Part shown: positions 36,629 through 49,121 of the stretch, piece by piece
How the letters are laid out: the number at the start of each line of letters is the position of its first letter
Position numbering within the stretch: position 1 is the first letter of the stretch
Source: Protea cynaroides
Taxonomy: Eukaryota > Streptophyta > Magnoliopsida > Proteales > Proteaceae
Reading direction: 5' to 3'
Assembly (NCBI GenBank): GCA_028583415.1
Contig: CM053274.1
Span: forward strand, 91,023,549 to 91,087,548
DNA: 64,000 nt
Notes under the pieces: generated by a model
What the model was told of the DNA's origin: nothing
What the model saw: only the letters and a program-made list of their open reading frames with translations
Database searches by the model: none
Position numbers and translations under genes: made by a program

Positions 36629-39600
36629 ATCTCTTACACCCAGTGGCTAGTTGATAACAGAGACAAAATCTAGCCTTGGAAATTACCAAACAAACCAAAA
36701 TTAATCCTATTGTAATATGGATTTATGCCCTCTTGTTTAGGTTTGTTGTACGTGGGGATAAAAGTGCTGAGTCTGCTGACTCATTCCTCACCTAATTTCC
36801 CTTCTCGTACTTTCCTTTCATGCTATTACCTTTTGTTACGATATCAAGGAATTTGTCTTAATTTGTTTCCTTGTTTGGTTTATTTTGTTTCCTTGTTCAG
36901 TTTTATTTTCTCTCCTTATTTTGATTCTTCTATTCTTAGAGTCTTTCTTGTAATAGCTGAACATTACCATCTTATAAATAAAGAGGCTTGTGGAGAGGTG
37001 AAGTTTGATAATCTACTGCTCTCTCTCCTTCTTCTTCTTCCTCTTCTTCATTCCTCTCTCTCTGTCTCTCTTTCTCAATTTTTCTTGGTTGCTGGTTTTG
37101 TTCTACTTTTTTTTTTGTGAGATTGTTACATGGTATCAGAGTACTAGATCTCTGGTCTTTATCCATCTATACAACTGGTTTGATAGGCCCTTAATTTTTC
37201 AGCTCTCTATATGTAAGTAAATTTTTTCTGTACTATTACTACTAGGTGATCGAGTCTTGTTTAATGTTACTGTGATTACTCTACCTTGAAGATTATTGCT
37301 CTCTCGATCACCCAGTTGTTGCTGCCCTACTACTACCGCCACCATCATTAACCCCTTTTTGAGCCTTCATTCCCTTGGCCACTTGGTTGGCTGAACCGAG
37401 AATTGAAAGAGAAAAAGATAATCAATATTTTTTTTTATTACTCTCCTACTACATCCACCACCTCCTCCATCACCCCCTTCGAGCCTTCATTCCTTCGGCC
37501 ACTCGGTTGGCTGAACTGAGAATTTTATATATATATATATATATATTGGTTGTTGCTTGCTGAAATTCTTTAACCATTATACAAGATGACTGATCCCAAA
37601 CCTGTTGAGGTTCAAATCATCTCTATTAAATTGAAAGGAGTTTCCAATTACCTTTACTAGGATCAAGCTATTAAAGCCTATATTATTTCAAAAGATAAAC
37701 TGACACTGTTATATGATGATCTTCCTGACTGTGATGATAAAGAACCTGATGCTTTAAAAGCTTATAATACCTGGCTACGTGATAATTCCACTGTTTAAAC
37801 ATGGTTATGTAACAGTATAGATCCCTCTATTTTGCCAACTGTTATGTTTCACAACATTGCTAAGGCTATCTGGTCTGACTTGCAAGAGACATATGGGCAA
37901 GATAAAAATGTCTCTCATATCTATGATTTCTATGAGAAGATGTTCACTTATTCCATTGGTGATAAATCATTGATTGAATTCTATGGTAGGTTCAAAGGCA
38001 TTATTAAGGAAATACAGGCTGTGCAGCCTCTCATTATTGATATAACCAAAATAAAGACTCAACAATCTGAGTTCTATGTTGCTAAGTTCTTGGCTGGTCT
38101 TTCATTTGATTACCATGCCGTCAAAAGTCAGATTCTTACAGGTGCGTCCATTCTTACCCTGAGTGAAACCTTCTTTCGTCTTCAACGGATGGTACCTCAG
38201 GGAAACTCTCTTCACAAAGATACTTTTGCTCTGTTTGTTGGCCGTAGCTGAGGCTCCTCCTCTAGAGGCTGTGGCTCCAGTTGAGGTCGTGGACGTGGCC
38301 CTCCTGGTCATAGTGTTGATAGGACAAACTAAGATAAAACCAATAGACATTGTACTCATTGTCACAAGACCAATCATACTGTTAACGCTTATTGGGAGAA
38401 GTTTGGTCGTCCTGAATGGGCTGATACACTAGTTAATTATGTTACTACTGAGGAGACCTTGACACCTGCCCAGGCACCTCCACCACAGCCATTTGCACCA
38501 TCCTCTGCTTACTATGAGGCTCTACTGCGAAGAGTTCAACAACTTAAAGCTGCTAGTCCATCTTCCACAGCCACCCTAGCCCATACAGGTACATCTGCCC
38601 TATTTTCTACAGCTTCCCCTACACCTTGGATTATTGATTCTGGTGCTACCTGTCAGATGACTGGTAAGTCTTCTACCTTTTCCTCTATTACTGACACACC
38701 CAAGCCTGTGACTATTTATCTTGCTGATGGTTCCTCTACTACATCCTCCTAGGGCTTCCAGCATGGGTAAATATCTATCACTCCATCCTTGTCTTTATCT
38801 TCAGTACTACATGTTCCTTAATCTTATGTCTATTAGCCAGCTTACCAAATCACTTAACTGTGTTGCTACTTTCTTTCCTTCTTACTGTGTCTTTTAGGAT
38901 CTTAGGACCAGGGCGACGATTGGTGGTGGATGTGAGCATGCTGGCCTGTACTACTTGGAGCAGACTGAACCCTTTACTACCACCGCTACTACCTCCATCA
39001 CTACTCCACTTCAATGGCACCACCGGCTTGGTTACCTGTCTCTCTCCAAGATGAAGGCTGTAATCCCTAGTTGCAAGTCTCTCTCTACCTTACAGTGTGA
39101 GGTTTGTGAATTAGGGAAACATCATCGTTCTTCCTTTCTAACTAGTTCTACACCTTGGCGTACTTCTTTTCTGTTTTCCTTAGTACATTCTCATATTTGT
39201 GGTCCTTGTCGAATCCCCAATAGACTTGGTTTTACTTATTTTGTAACCTTTGTGGATGATTATTCCAGAATGACATGGCTTTACTTAATTAAGGATTGTT
39301 CTGAGTTTTTAAATATTTTTAAAAGGTTTTATAAAGAAATTTTTACTTAATTTGGTGTTTTTATTAAAGTTCTGCGTACTGATAATGCTCTTGAGTATGT
39401 TCAATCTGTTTTTTCTGATTTTTGCTTCGCTCATGGGATGCTCATCATACTAGTTGTGCTTACACACCCCAACAAAATGGGATTGCAGAACGTAAAAATA
39501 GACATCTTTTCGATATTGCTAGATCACTCATGTTTCATATGAATGTACCTACGTATTATTGGTGTGCTGCTATTTTGACTGCCTGTTACCTTATTAATAA

Positions 39601-42600
39601 GATGCCTTCTTCTGTTTTTAATAATAAAGTTCCATTTAAACTTCTTTATCCTAATACCCCTTTATTTCATGTCTCTCCACAGGTTTTTGGTAGTACTTGC
39701 TTTGTCCACATACTGCATCCCAAATTAGATAAACTCTCACCTCGTTCGGTCAAATATATTTTCCTTGGTTATTCTCATACTCAGAAAGGATACAAATGTT
39801 TTGATCCTGTTAATAAGCATCACTTTGTAAGTTCTGATGTTACCTTCTTTGAAGACAAACCATACTATCCGGTTAAGATGCATAATGTTTCTTCTTCGCT
39901 AGCCCTACCAATACCTCTCATCTACTTTGATGATTTTGAACCACATCCGTCATCATCATCACCACCACCATCACCTATACCACCACTACAGGTCTACCAA
40001 CGTCGTAGGCCGATAGCTCCAACCACTACTGTGTCTCATGCTTCGCCTACTACTACATCTACCCCTGGCGTTGAGGTCACCCCTAACCTCCCTATTGCTC
40101 TCTGTAAAGGTTCTCGTACCTGTACACAGCCTGCCAGGTATTCTCTGTAAAGGTTCTCGTACCTGTAAAGGCTCTGTAAAGGTTTTCGTACCTGTACACA
40201 GCCTGCCAGGTAGTCTTTTAATGGACTGGTGACATCCAAGATGTCTCGGCCTCAGCAAAAAATAGTGAAGTCCCAGACTTCTCAGTGCCGCACGACTTTA
40301 CTCATTATTTTATCCTCATGAGAAGGGAGCAGCAAACACGGGTTCTAAGTTTATTTATCTTGTTCTTTCACTTCCTTGTTCTGTATTAGTCATATTAACA
40401 CTTTTATACTTTGGCCTGGTGCTAGTAGTTTATCTTGTGAAACAAGTTGGGACAGCTTTCCCCTTTTCTCTGAACATATGCTTTACTTTCCAAATATAAA
40501 ATGAGTTCACTTTCCTTATCTTATTGGGTTCCTAAATAACTTTTCATGCACATTTACATAAACTATTCTCCATAAGCCAACATCACATCCATTCATCGTA
40601 ACCATTAATCACATTTAGGAAGCACTTAACCCAGGAAATATAAATTAAAGGCGGATTTCCTCATGCATAACAAATTTAGCAGACTAATTAATAAAACAAT
40701 CATGTCATTCTTCTTAATACACAAATTTCAGCACAATAGCAAGTCTAGTTACCTACAATAAGTATAAGTAGATAATTCCCCTCACCTATTGTTGAAATTA
40801 CAGACCATCTTCCTACTTGTCATCGGAATCTTGTTTACTCTTTATCTGCTACTTTTGTTCTAACTACTTTTTCTCAAGCCTTGTCCCATCCAGGGTGGAA
40901 AGCAGCTATGGATATTGAAATTAATGCTCTGACATCTCGTCAGACTTGGACTCTTGTTGATCTTTTGCCTATTCAATCTGTGGTTCGTTGCCGGTGGGTA
41001 TATACTGTGAAGCATGATTCCGACAGCTCTGTTGAACGTCTCAAAGCCCGTCTTGAAGCCAAAGGGTTCACTCAGATCTATGGAGTTGACTATTTTGAGA
41101 CCTTTTCTCCTGTGGGCTCGCCTCAACTCAGTTAGAGTCGTCATTTCTATAGCTGTAAATTTTGATTGGCCTCTTTCTTTATCAGATGGATGTCAAGAAT
41201 GCATTTTTGTACCGGGATCTTCAGGAGGAAGTGTATATGGACCAACCTCCAGGATATGTTGCTCAGGGAGGGAATTCTACCAAAGTTTGTAAATCACTCA
41301 AGGCTATCTATGGACTTAAGTAGTCTCCTCGTGCTTGGTTTGATAAATTTAGTACAATTATTACTAGCTTTGGTTTCACTACCTGCTATTCAGATCATTC
41401 TATTTTTGTATGGCATCATCGGTCTAATGTTACCATAATAGCAGTTTATGTTGATAATATTATTATTACAAGGAATGACAAGTTAGGGATTACAAAAATT
41501 AAGGCTCATCTAAACAAACATTTTCAGATGAAAGCTTTAGAACTTCTTCATTACTTCCTCGGTATTGAAGTTGTTTGGAGCTGTACAAGCGTTAGTCTAT
41601 CCCAACGTAAATATGTACTTGATCTTCTTGCCAAAACAGGACTGCTTGGTGCTAAGCTAGTTGAAACTCCCATGGATCCTCGTCAATAATTTGAAACTTA
41701 TGATAGTCCTGAATTTTTTGATATTCATCAGTATAGACGTCTGGTTGGGAAGCTAATCTACCTTACTATTACTCGGCCTGATCTTTCCTTAAAAGTCGGG
41801 ATGGTTAGCCAATTTATGCAAGGTCCTAAGGTGGTCCATTGGGAAGTTGCCTATCGTATATTATGCTATCTCAAGAAGTCTCCTGGCACCGGTCTTATTT
41901 ATTCCCTCCATCGTCATCTTGATGTTGTGGGGTTCTCTGATGCCGATTGGGTTAGTGATTATTACTGGTTACTATACATTTGTCGGTGGCAATCTTGTTA
42001 CCTGGCGAAGTAAAAAGCAGACTACTGTCTCTAAATCAAGTGCTGAATCTAAATACTGTACTATGGCACAGACTACAACTAAACTACTATGTTGAAAAAT
42101 CTTCTGCAGGAATTGGGATTCTCTATCTCTCGTCTTATGGCCTTAATGTGTGACAATCAAGTTGCGATCTACATTACCAGCAATCCAGTGTTTCATGAAC
42201 GAACCAAGCATATAAAAGTGGATTTCCATTTTGTTCATGATGTTGTTATGAAGAAGCTTGTTGTTACTCCATTTGTTTCATCACTAGCCCTTGTTTAGAC
42301 CAGAATATCGTTTAAATTGTTACAAGCTTGGATTGGGTGCTCTATACACTCAAACTTGAGGGAAGGTGTTATGATATCAAGGAATTGGTCTTAATTTGTT
42401 TCCTTGTTTGGTTTATTTTGTTTCCTTGTTTAGTTTTATTTTCTCTCCTTATTTTGACTCTTCTATTCTTAGAGTCTTTCTTGTAATAGTTGAACATTAC
42501 CATCTTATAAATAAAGAGGCTTGGGGAGAGGTGAGGTTTGATAATCGATTCCTGCATATTGTTGAAATTGTGCTCTTTCTCTCTCTCTCCTTCTTCTTCC

Positions 42601-45600
42601 TTTTCTTCATTCCTCTCTCTCTCTCTCTATCTCTCTATCTCTCTTTCTCAATTTTTCTTGGTTGCTGGTTTTGGTCTACTTTTTTTGTGAGATTGTTACA
42701 CCTTTCATTTTCTTTCCTTTCATGTAAATCCTTTACTCTATAAATAAAAAATGTCCTCTGTCAACCTAGATAAGTAGAATCATTATTTCAACATGGTATT
42801 AGAGCGAGGACCTCCCTTGATGTCTGTACCCTAGCGCCGCAGCCATCTCCTGTTAGCGCCACCACCTAGTGCCAATGCCGCTTACCGCCTCCGCCTCTCT
42901 CTCTCTCTTTTCTCGGCCTTCTACTGGCACCACTTCTTCTTCTAGCGGTGGCTATCTCCTAGCACCTCCTCTCGGTAGCCTCTCAGTGGACATGATTTCC
43001 ACAGAGGGTTACTAAAGATTGTTACCCATTTTTTGAGATATCGATTTCCTTTCACCAAAATTGAATGTTTCCTGCAGATATTTAATTAGCTAGGTATGGA
43101 GATGCACTATTCCGATTAACTGTTATCTCATTGTTGGCTTACTGTAGCTAGCCAGTATTCTCCGACTGAAGAGAATACCAAGTCAGGTCAGGAATGTACC
43201 AAGGTACAATAGTCCCTTGTATCGGTCAGTCAATCACTAGTGGAATAAAATAGTCCCAATAATAGTCTCGTCCAATTGCCTAGCGTAGGCTCTATCTAAG
43301 CCTTAGCCATTTCAAACATGACAACTGTGTCGATTGTTCCCGAGGGCTCTAGCGATCGGAGCTTCTTTGGCTTTCCTACATTTCCTTTTTGTTCTATTAA
43401 ATTGGATGGGAATAATTAAACCGGCAATGCTAAGAAGCATACTGTTGATGGCGCAAATCAGAGTAAATGGAACTTTTGACAATTACCTAGTGATGTCGTA
43501 TCTTATCAGTTAAAAGAATCCAAACATTGTCCGAGGGTACTTATTGTTAGATTTGGATGTTAACATATGGAAGGCTGCTAAAGATACCAACTCGTAGGCA
43601 ACTCGGATCTCGACCCTATCTCGATGAGGTCCGCCAAGACACTGCCTTTTTTAAGATATAATTTCTGAGATTTTGAGATCTCGAAAAGGTCGGGATTTTT
43701 GAGATTTCGTAGAGATCTCGCTAAGATTTAGAAGTACACGTGTAGGTAGGCAATGATGCTCAAATATACGAACTGCAAAAGAAAATTCATGATACGAAGC
43801 AGAAGGAGTTTACTTTGTCTCAGAATTATTCTGAATTGAAAGGAATGTGGCAAGAGTTGGATTATTATAAAGAGTTCGCCGCCTCTTGTCCAACAGATGC
43901 CACGAAATTTGCCAAACGAGAGGACAAATTTTGTGTCTGTTTTCTTGGCTGGTCTCAATGTGGAGTTTGATCAGATACGTTCCCATGTTCTAAGTTGTGA
44001 TCCTTTCCTTTTCTTGGAGCAGGCCTACGCTATGGTCCAGTCTGAGGATAGGAGGCAGACTGCGATGTTGCAACCTGCTTTGCCTCATCGAACTACTTTA
44101 TTTTCTGGTACGGGTTCCTCCGGCACTAACAGTTCTTTCCGTTCTAACTTTCGCTCTAGTTGGATAGAGAATCTATTAAATGTGAGTTCTCTGCTAAGGC
44201 GGTTCTGGTAAAGGTAAAGTTCGGGTTGTAGATGGTTCCCTCTTCTCTATTGCTAGGAAGGGTTCCATTAAATGCTCTCCCTTTCTTTCATTTTCATTTG
44301 TTCTACATGTACCAAAAATTTCTACTAAACTTTTCTTAATTAGTAGCCTGACTCGGGATTTGAATTGCCAAGTCACCTCTTTTCCCTCTCATTAGGAGTT
44401 GTTGACGGAGAAAGCGATTGGCATTGGTAAAATGGTTGATGGCTTGTATGTTCTTGCGTCGGCCTCCTCAGAGTCTTCGGCTCTGATGACACAAGCTTTT
44501 TCCTCCTCCACGGTTATGCTGGCAACTTTACGTATGTGGCATCAACATTTAGGTCATCCACTTATTCGAACTTTGGTCCATCTTTTTCCTCAGTTTTCAA
44601 AGCTATGTAAGTCAGACAAGTTTTTTTGTGATGCTTGCATTTTCGCTAAAGCAGACTCGTTCTATTTATCTCATTTCCAATGAATGCAGTGTAACTCCTT
44701 TTTCATTTAACACATTCTGATGTTTGGGGTCCTTGGTGTGTCTGCAATTGGCTATAAATGGTTTGTAACTTTCATTGATTGTCATACTCGTCTCATGGAT
44801 TTATTTACTCGGCCACAAAAATGAGGTGTTTCGCTACTTTATGATTTTTCATCGGATGATGCAGACCCAATATGCTGCGAAGGTAGCCATCCTCCGTACA
44901 AATAAGGGGATGGAGTATATCAATGACTCTTTTCAGTCCTACTTGGCTGAGCATGCTATTGTTCATCAGTCTAGTTGTGTGGACAATCTTACTCAAAATG
45001 GTGTGGCTGAATGCAAGAATCAACATCTGTTGGAGGTTGCTCGGTCTCCACAAACTGGAGTGATGCTATTCTTACAACGGCCTACGTCATTAATCGGATG
45101 CCCTTGCATGTTCTTGATTTCCACTATCCTCTGAAGTTACTCCTGGGAGCTTCAACATTTGTTGTTCCTCTGAAGGTGTTTTGTTGTGTGTGCTTTGCCC
45201 GTAACTATCATCAGCATGGCAAGCTCGACCCCCATGGCCTTCGGTGTATTTTTCTCAGCTACTCTATAACCCAGAAGGGTTACAAATATTATCATCCATT
45301 ATCTCGCCAGCTGTTTGCCTCTATGGATGTGATCTTCATGAGCTTGAGGCATTTTTTCTGGCTCCTACACCTCTTCAGTGGGAGTCTAATGGTTCCCGTG
45401 AAGATGTCCTTGGACCTCTTATTGAGCTTGTTCCCGAGTCCCTTCCAATAGACTTTGTTCCAGTTGTTACTTTAACTAATGATACTGATACTGGTATAGA
45501 AGTTCTAGTTTGGGATCCTCAGTCCCTAGTTCCCCCACTGAAGGCATTTACTCTATCAAGGTTCAAACGGTAGCAATAGCAAGATAACATCACTATCACA

Positions 45601-48600
45601 TTCCAATCATCATCTCTTGATCTGAGCTCTATTCCTCCTCCATTTGGTGAGCTTACTTCAAACCCCACTATTGAGTTGTCTACTGCTCCCGAAAATGTGT
45701 TTGATCTAGTACTCAACACCCCATATCTAACATTGTGTTCTTATAAATCTGTCTCCTTTTCGTGCATTTATTTCCTCTCCATCCTCTATTTCCATTCCTT
45801 TAAACTGGCAGGAAGCTTTGTTGGATCCTAAATGGAAGGCTGCAATGTTGGAAGAGATGCATTATCTTGACAAGAATGAAACTTGGGATCTTGTCACTCT
45901 TCCTATGGGAAATAAACTAATTTGCTATAAATGGTCTTTTACAGTGAAATCGAAGATTGATGGTACTATTGATAGGTACAAGGCACGATTAGTCGCCAAG
46001 GGCTATACTTAAACATTCGGTATTGACTATCAGGAAGCTTTTGCTCATGTTGCCAAGTTGAATACTTGCGTCCTTCTCTCTTGTGCGGTTAATTTTGGAT
46101 GGGATTTACATCTATTAAATGCAAAAACTGTTTTTCTTCATGCGGAGATAGAATAGGAGGTGTACATGGATGTCCCTCATGGTTTTTCTAAACCTCCCGC
46201 ATTTGGTAAGGTCTTCAAATTGAAACAAGCCTTATATGGCCTAAAACAAATTCCTCAGGCTTGGTTTGGATGCTTCCATAGAGCCATGATATTTGGTGGG
46301 CTACAAACAAAGTAATGCTGACCACTCTCTGTTCATTAGGAAGAATGGCGAGTTAACTATTGTTCTTATTGTGTATGTAGATGATATCGTGGTTACAGAG
46401 AGTGATAATATTGAAATCTCTCACTTGAAAAAAATTTTGGGCTCTGAGTTTGAAATTAAAGACCTTCGTCCATTATGGTATTATTTCATAAGGGATTGAG
46501 GTTGCTCGTTCCACTAAAGGTATCTTCCTCTTTTAACGGAAGTATGTCCTTGACTTATTGTCTGAAATTGGGATGCTCGGGTGCAAGCCAGCTGACACTA
46601 TTTGAGGCCAATTCCCGTATGTCTTAAAAAGAGGGTGAACTTGTTGATAAAGGTAGATAACAGATGTTAGTTCGCCGTTTAATTTATCTTTCTCATACTA
46701 GGCTAGATATTGCCTTTGCGATCAGCATGGTTAACCAATACATGCATGACCCTTTCTTTAGTCATTTGGATGTTGTGTATTGGATCCTACGTTACTTGAA
46801 GTCTGCTCCTGGTCGCGGTATCCTTCTATCTCCCCATAAACATACGTGTATTGGAGCCTACACTGATGCTGATTAGGCCAGTTCGTCTGATGATAGATGC
46901 TTTACTTCTGGATATTGTACTCTGGGATGGGGGGAAATCTAGTTACCTAGCAAAGTAAGAAACAGGCTGTGGTAGCTTGTTTCAGTGTAGAAGCTGAATT
47001 CAGAGCTATGGCTCATGGCATTTGTGAGCTTCTTTGGGTCAAATGTCTCATTCAAGACTTATGTGTTCCTATTCAGCTTCCTATGCAGCTTTTTTGTGAT
47101 AGCAAATCCGTCATTAGCATTGCCCATAACTCACTTTAACATGATAGAACAAAGCATTTTGAGATAAATCGTCACTTCATCAAGGAGAAGTTAAAACAAG
47201 GTCTCATTCGCATTTTGTTTGTCACATTTGAAGACCAGTGGGTTGATGTTTTTACCAAGGGCCTTCCTGGAAAGGTGTTTTCATCCTATTATGTCCAAAT
47301 TGGGAATGTTAGATATGTCCAAGTTGGGAATGCTAGATATCTATGCCCCAACTTGAGGAGTATGTTATGTCCTCTTGTCTAGGTTCATTGTATGCCGGGA
47401 TAAAAGTACTGACTTATTCCTCACTTAATTTCCCTTATCGTACTTTCTTTCCGTGCTTTTACCTTTCATGTTCTTTCATTTCATGTTGTTGGATCAGAAA
47501 GAATGAGTGAGTTATGATCTCCTCACTCCAATATCTTATTTATAATGAAATACTGAAAGCAAGATTACAATAATACCCCTAATGACAATAATAGAAAAGA
47601 AATAAAAGAAATTAGTGCTTAATGGCAAGGATAAATTAGGGCAGAAAAGGAATGGATGGATTGGAATTATGGGTTTATGTTAGAAAAGATCTGCTAACAT
47701 AAACAATAGAGTTTGGTAGCCTAGAAGTTAGACAAGAAACAGGGAATGGACATAGAACTTGGAACAAGGCAGCAATAAGGCTCCATGGGAGAAACCTGAT
47801 ATCTCTTAAAGTAGGGCTAAAATTATGGTGAGGTGGATTAGTGGACAAACTCTTGGGGATAAAACTGAAGGGTTTAACAGGGTGCAAAAGGGCTATACTA
47901 TCCTGTGGCTAAAACAGGGTATGCAATTAAACTGGGTGCATTGCAGGTTTAGGGTTCGGGAATAATGGTATGGTCTAACAGGGAATGGTGAAAGACAAAT
48001 ATGGAAAAAGTTTTAGAACAAACCAATTAGAATTGAGAGAGAGACTGAGAGTTGAGAATGTAGAAACTTGTACTAAAAAAAAAAAAAAAAAAAAAAACAC
48101 AACGGTTGACTGGGTTAGGTCAATTGATCTGTTCTGTTAACTAATATTATTGTAAAGGAATGGGCATGTTTAGCTAGGCCCATTACCGATTAGTTTAAGT
48201 GATTTGTTATATAAGTGTTTAGTGATGGGCCTGATTATTCAGCCCAATATTGATTTAATTAAGAGCCCATGTGGTTTGCTTAGCTCCTTTTCAACTTATC
48301 TCTCATCCTTCATTTATTTTGTTTGTAACTAGGACTCCTACTTGTAGAGTCCTAGATCTGTCTATTAGTTATTTAGTTTGTAATTAGGACTCTAATTTGT
48401 ATAGTCCTAGATCTGTCTTGTTAGTCTTTTCTACATGTATAAATAATGGCTAAGAGGAGAGGCTAATAACAATCGATTCTATGCTCTCCCCTTTTTTTCT
48501 CCTTATTTCTCATCTCGGTCTTACTGTTTTCTATTTCTAAATTCTGAAACATGGTATCATAGCTGGTTTGAGAGTCGTTTAATGCCCGTGGTTTTGGTGT

Positions 48601-49089
48601 GCAGCCACCATTGCTTCCCTTGATCTATAATCAGATCAAATCTGATTGCTACTAAAACTCCTACTATTGTCCATAATCTAATCGACATTGCTCTACTACT
48701 ACTGCAACCAGATCCACAATCCGATCAAATCTGATTGCCACTGAGTTCTTGCTGCTGTCCAGAATTTAATCGATATTACTCTACTGCTACTACAACCAGA
48801 TCTGATTGCTACCAAGTTCCTGCTGCTGTCCAGACTATACTACTACAACTGCAACCAGATCTAAAATCAGATCAGATCTGATGGCTACTGAGCTGCCACT
48901 ATCGAATCTACTACTACTATCTTCGCTAACTTTGCTCGTGTTGGTGCCTACTACCTCTTTGTTCATGGAAGAGCCTACTACTACTATTTGGTTCGCAGTG
49001 ACCTATACTATGCTATTACTACTACTACTACTACTATTACTTGGTTCACAATGACCTATACTGTGTTGCTACTACTGCTGCCACAACTA

Positions 49090-49121
<32 letters not shown>

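Larger units (their letters stand above)
37586..42298 (+). pseudogene. Decayed gag-pol of copia element III
   Basis: Gag starts at 37586 and runs to about 38460 with stops. Its zinc knuckle (CTHCHKTNH) has lost the last cysteine. Protease WIIDSGATCQMT is near 38628, pre-integrase WHHRLGY near 39020, the integrase with TPQQNGIAERKN near 39470, reverse transcriptase from about 40890 (HPGWKAAM) with the usual YVDD read here as YVDN near 41450, and RNase H near 41930-42080. Stops and frameshifts break every part. About 0.66 kb of foreign or duplicated sequence interrupts the integrase-RT spacer. Confidence 0.92.
36834..42700 (+). mobile_element. Ty1/copia element III (inner), nested inside the 5' LTR of element II
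   Basis: 5' LTR 36834-37130 (TGTTACGATATCAAGG to GATTGTTACA) and 3' LTR 42367-42700 are flanked by a perfect 5-bp duplication CCTTT (36829-36833 and 42701-42705). The primer site TGGTATCAGAGTAC starts at 37131; the purine tract TTGAGGGAAGG precedes the 3' LTR. In the first 180 LTR bases I count seven substitutions (about 4%). LTR lengths differ (297 and 334 bp) mainly in CT-rich repeats. Confidence 0.96.
36716..47485 (+). mobile_element. Ty1/copia element II (outer), split by a second copia, antisense to DCL4
   Basis: The 5' LTR starts at about 36716 (TATGGATTTATGCCCTCTTG), is cut at 36833 and resumes at 42701-42793. The primer site TGGTATTAGAGCG follows at 42794. The 3' LTR starts at about 47361 (TATGTTATGTCCTCTTG) and is truncated at 47485, so no target duplication can be read. 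Removing the insert restores ACCTTTCATTTTC, matching ACCTTTCATGTTC in the 3' LTR. Coding remnants occupy 43318-47360. Confidence 0.9.

Noticed and set aside
48806..49054. 82-codon open frame rich in T, L and S
   Set aside because: It is the triplet-repeat interior of the non-autonomous LTR element; no gag or other domain.
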